A DNA stretch of 14,646 nucleotides from Oxalobacteraceae bacterium UBA7693 (GTDB lineage Bacteria; Pseudomonadota; Gammaproteobacteria; Burkholderiales; Burkholderiaceae_D): positions 327 through 14,972 of the forward strand of contig DLGN01000378.1 of the NCBI GenBank assembly GCA_002482715.1, written 5' to 3'. How positions within the stretch are numbered: position 1 is the first letter of the stretch; every line of letters begins with the position of its first letter. A program made the position numbers and the translations under genes. The notes beneath the pieces were generated by a model. The model saw only the letters and a program-made list of their open reading frames with translations. It did not search any database and was not told the DNA's origin. Of this stretch, positions 12,963-14,646 are shown in pieces.

Positions 12963-14646
12963 ATGAAAATACTAAAACAGCTTTTTTGCACATTTTTTTT
13001 CACCTTCTTTCTTTCAGCATGTGGCGGCGGTAGCAGTGGAGGCACTTCTGGCAATAGCGGCAGCACACCAAACACAGGGGAAAACAGCAATCCCGCCGGA
13101 AATTGGCTCACTTTTAGTCCTGCGCAGGTAGATATAACCGCTTATGAAGGTGAAAGCTTAGCGGTTAATGTCATAGGGACGGCAACCAAGACATTTACCA
13201 AAAATTTCAATGTCGCAATCATTGATAACGTTGGGGTAATTACTCCAAACACCAATGTCTCTGCAATTACGCAAATGCAATACAGAGTGACATTGAATAG
13301 TAATCCTGCCCTAAAACCTGGCGTGCATAGCTCAAATATTCAGGTGCGCCTATGTGAAGATGATCCTAAAATCTGTAGTGCACCATTTCCTGGCTCGCCT
13401 TGGAACCTACCTTATAAAATCACCATTAAATCAAAGTCAGAAGCCGTTCAGCGTATGACAGTGGCACCAACCAGTATCGAATTATCGGCTAATGAGGGAG
13501 ACAACCTTCCGATCAAGATCACTGCTAAATCTGGTCTAGATCTTCCTGCGTCGTTTAACATCGGCATCATAGATAAAGATAAATTGACTTACACTACATC
13601 GAACATGGGGTTTCAATACAAGCCTGGTCAAGAATATATAGCTGACTTTGTAGTGAGGCCAAATCTATTGCCTGGTACATACTCCGGTCGGTTTGAGGTG
13701 AGACTCTGTATTGATGACCCAAATTATTGCAACCAACCTCTAGCTGGTTCACCTTGGAACGTTCCTTATAAATTCACACTAAAATCAAAGGCAACCGGAA
13801 TAACTTTAAATGTAAATAGCAATCCATCGGTACTGGATTTTACTTATTACGAAGGAGAAACCAGGCAGTTCAGCATTTCCGCTGAGTCTCTTACAGATAG
13901 TGGCAAAGCGATCAACCTTGGCATTTATGACTCAGCACGCAACTCAACATTAAAAAACACCAACAGAGTATCAAATACTAAAACAATTGCAACTTTAGAA
14001 ACCAGCCCAGCTTTGAAAACAGGGATTTACAACAGCACACTTGAGGTACGCACCTGTACCGATGATCCTATCGACTGCAAATGGCCGTTCAATGGCTCAC
14101 CGCGTCAAATCCCTTTAAAAATTACAGTGCGCTCCAATAGCAATCTAACCGCTTTAAAAACCTTAACTCAGGTCAGCAGCTGGAGCACATTTCAAGGTAG
14201 TGCGACGCACAGCAACTATGTACCTGCAAGTTTTTATCCGAGTAACTTTCTACGGCGCTGGAGTTGGACTCCTGAAGGTGGTGGCTACCTATCGGATATA
14301 AGCATCGAAAATGGCATAATTTTTCTCAACAAAACAAGCGCTACTTATCCAAGTGGAGCCTATGAATTGACTGCACTAAGAGAAACTAATGGGCAAGTTT
14401 TGTGGAAAACACCGATGGGTAAGCTTTCTAGAGCCAATGCACCTGCGGCTGGATCTGGCAAGGTTTTTGTCACTTCAACAGGACATGAGGACACGTTCTT
14501 TTGGGTCTTCGATCAAGCAAATGGTAGCTTACTCAATAAGATTGCGATGAGTTCACAATGGTCAACCTACCTTGCTCCAACCGTTTATGGAAACGAAGTC
14601 TTTACTGAAAGTGGTTACTACGGCGGCATGAGTAAATACAACATCA
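12963..14646 (+). CDS. Large lipoprotein with three Cys-pair repeats and a PQQ-like beta-propeller (cut by window edge)
   Basis: The frame is open for 561 codons to the right edge. A lipoprotein signal (1-19, FFLSAC lipobox) puts lipidated Cys20 before a Gly/Ser-rich linker (21-48). Three tandem repeats follow (about 50-158, 167-276, 290-391). Each has an (N/Y)EG(E/D) motif near its start, a (P/K)G(V/T/I)(H/Y) turn, then R-x-C-x6-C and a GSP. The Cys pairs are 131/138, 249/256 and 365/372. After residue ~405 the style changes to a PQQ-like beta-propeller: WSTFQGSATHSNYV (407-420), then blade units with NGQVLWKTPMG (476-486) and a second at about 512-530. The protein is therefore probably a membrane-anchored, extracytoplasmic binding or assembly protein; BamB-like propellers share the fold, but the repeats argue for another role. 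No enzyme motif is visible. The ATG at 12963 lacks a good ribosome site but sits correctly before the lipobox. Confidence 0.85.
   Translation, partial: MKILKQLFCTFFFTFFLSACGGGSSGGTSGNSGSTPNTGENSNPAGNWLTFSPAQVDITAYEGESLAVNVIGTATKTFTKNFNVAIIDNVGVITPNTNVSAITQMQYRVTLNSNPALKPGVHSSNIQVRLCEDDPKICSAPFPGSPWNLPYKITIKSKSEAVQRMTVAPTSIELSANEGDNLPIKITAKSGLDLPASFNIGIIDKDKLTYTTSNMGFQYKPGQEYIADFVVRPNLLPGTYSGRFEVRLCIDDPNYCNQPLAGSPWNVPYKFTLKSKATGITLNVNSNPSVLDFTYYEGETRQFSISAESLTDSGKAINLGIYDSARNSTLKNTNRVSNTKTIATLETSPALKTGIYNSTLEVRTCTDDPIDCKWPFNGSPRQIPLKITVRSNSNLTALKTLTQVSSWSTFQGSATHSNYVPASFYPSNFLRRWSWTPEGGGYLSDISIENGIIFLNKTSATYPSGAYELTALRETNGQVLWKTPMGKLSRANAPAAGSGKVFVTSTGHEDTFFWVFDQANGSLLNKIAMSSQWSTYLAPTVYGNEVFTESGYYGGMSKYNI

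Overview
The window looks like the chromosome of a betaproteobacterium of the order Burkholderiales. An Oxalobacteraceae-like organism of moderate to low GC (Undibacterium or a relative) is my best guess from the ribosomal/replication gene order and protein style; I could not run a phylogeny. Gene density is normal. I see no tRNA, rRNA, insertion sequence, CRISPR array or phage gene.

Positions 1-2537 (minus strand) hold a housekeeping block read from right to left: rpsF (S6), priB, rpsR (S18), rplI (L9), an intrinsic terminator, then the start of dnaB, which leaves the window at its left edge. The rpsF operon has a good sigma-70-type promoter at 2318-2346 and a leader hairpin that resembles the S6:S18 autoregulatory RNA. 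Divergent from it is lexA (2538-3191), preceded by two tandem SOS boxes. Two strong inverted repeats separate lexA from the next, convergent, minus-strand operon.

Positions 3442-11586 are the most interesting part: a probable cyanophycin (multi-L-arginyl-poly-L-aspartate) scavenging locus. A minus-strand pair encodes an AstE/AspA-superfamily metallohydrolase resembling the beta-Asp-Arg dipeptide hydrolase CphZ (4877-5995) and a YfcC/DcuC-family inner-membrane transporter (3442-4833). Divergent from these are an RpiR/MurR-type HTH-SIS regulator (6320-7273), a TonB-dependent outer-membrane receptor (7388-10081) and an exported cyanophycinase of the CphE kind (10252-11586). The inferred pathway is as follows. 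The exported cyanophycinase cuts the polymer to beta-Asp-Arg; the receptor brings dipeptide or oligomer across the outer membrane; the YfcC-type carrier takes it across the inner membrane; the CphZ-like enzyme splits it to Asp and Arg in the cytoplasm; the RpiR protein controls the locus from the 324-bp divergent intergenic region, which is rich in repeats. No cyanophycin synthetase is visible, so the locus looks like a system for using polymer made by others, or stored through genes elsewhere.

Positions 11686-14646 hold a small DUF962/Mpo1-like membrane protein (plus), a secreted stand-alone TonB C-terminal-domain protein (minus, sharing a bidirectional terminator with it), and the first 561 codons of a large lipoprotein. 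That lipoprotein has three tandem ~117-residue repeats, each with a C-x6-C pair, followed by a PQQ-like beta-propeller that continues past the right edge.
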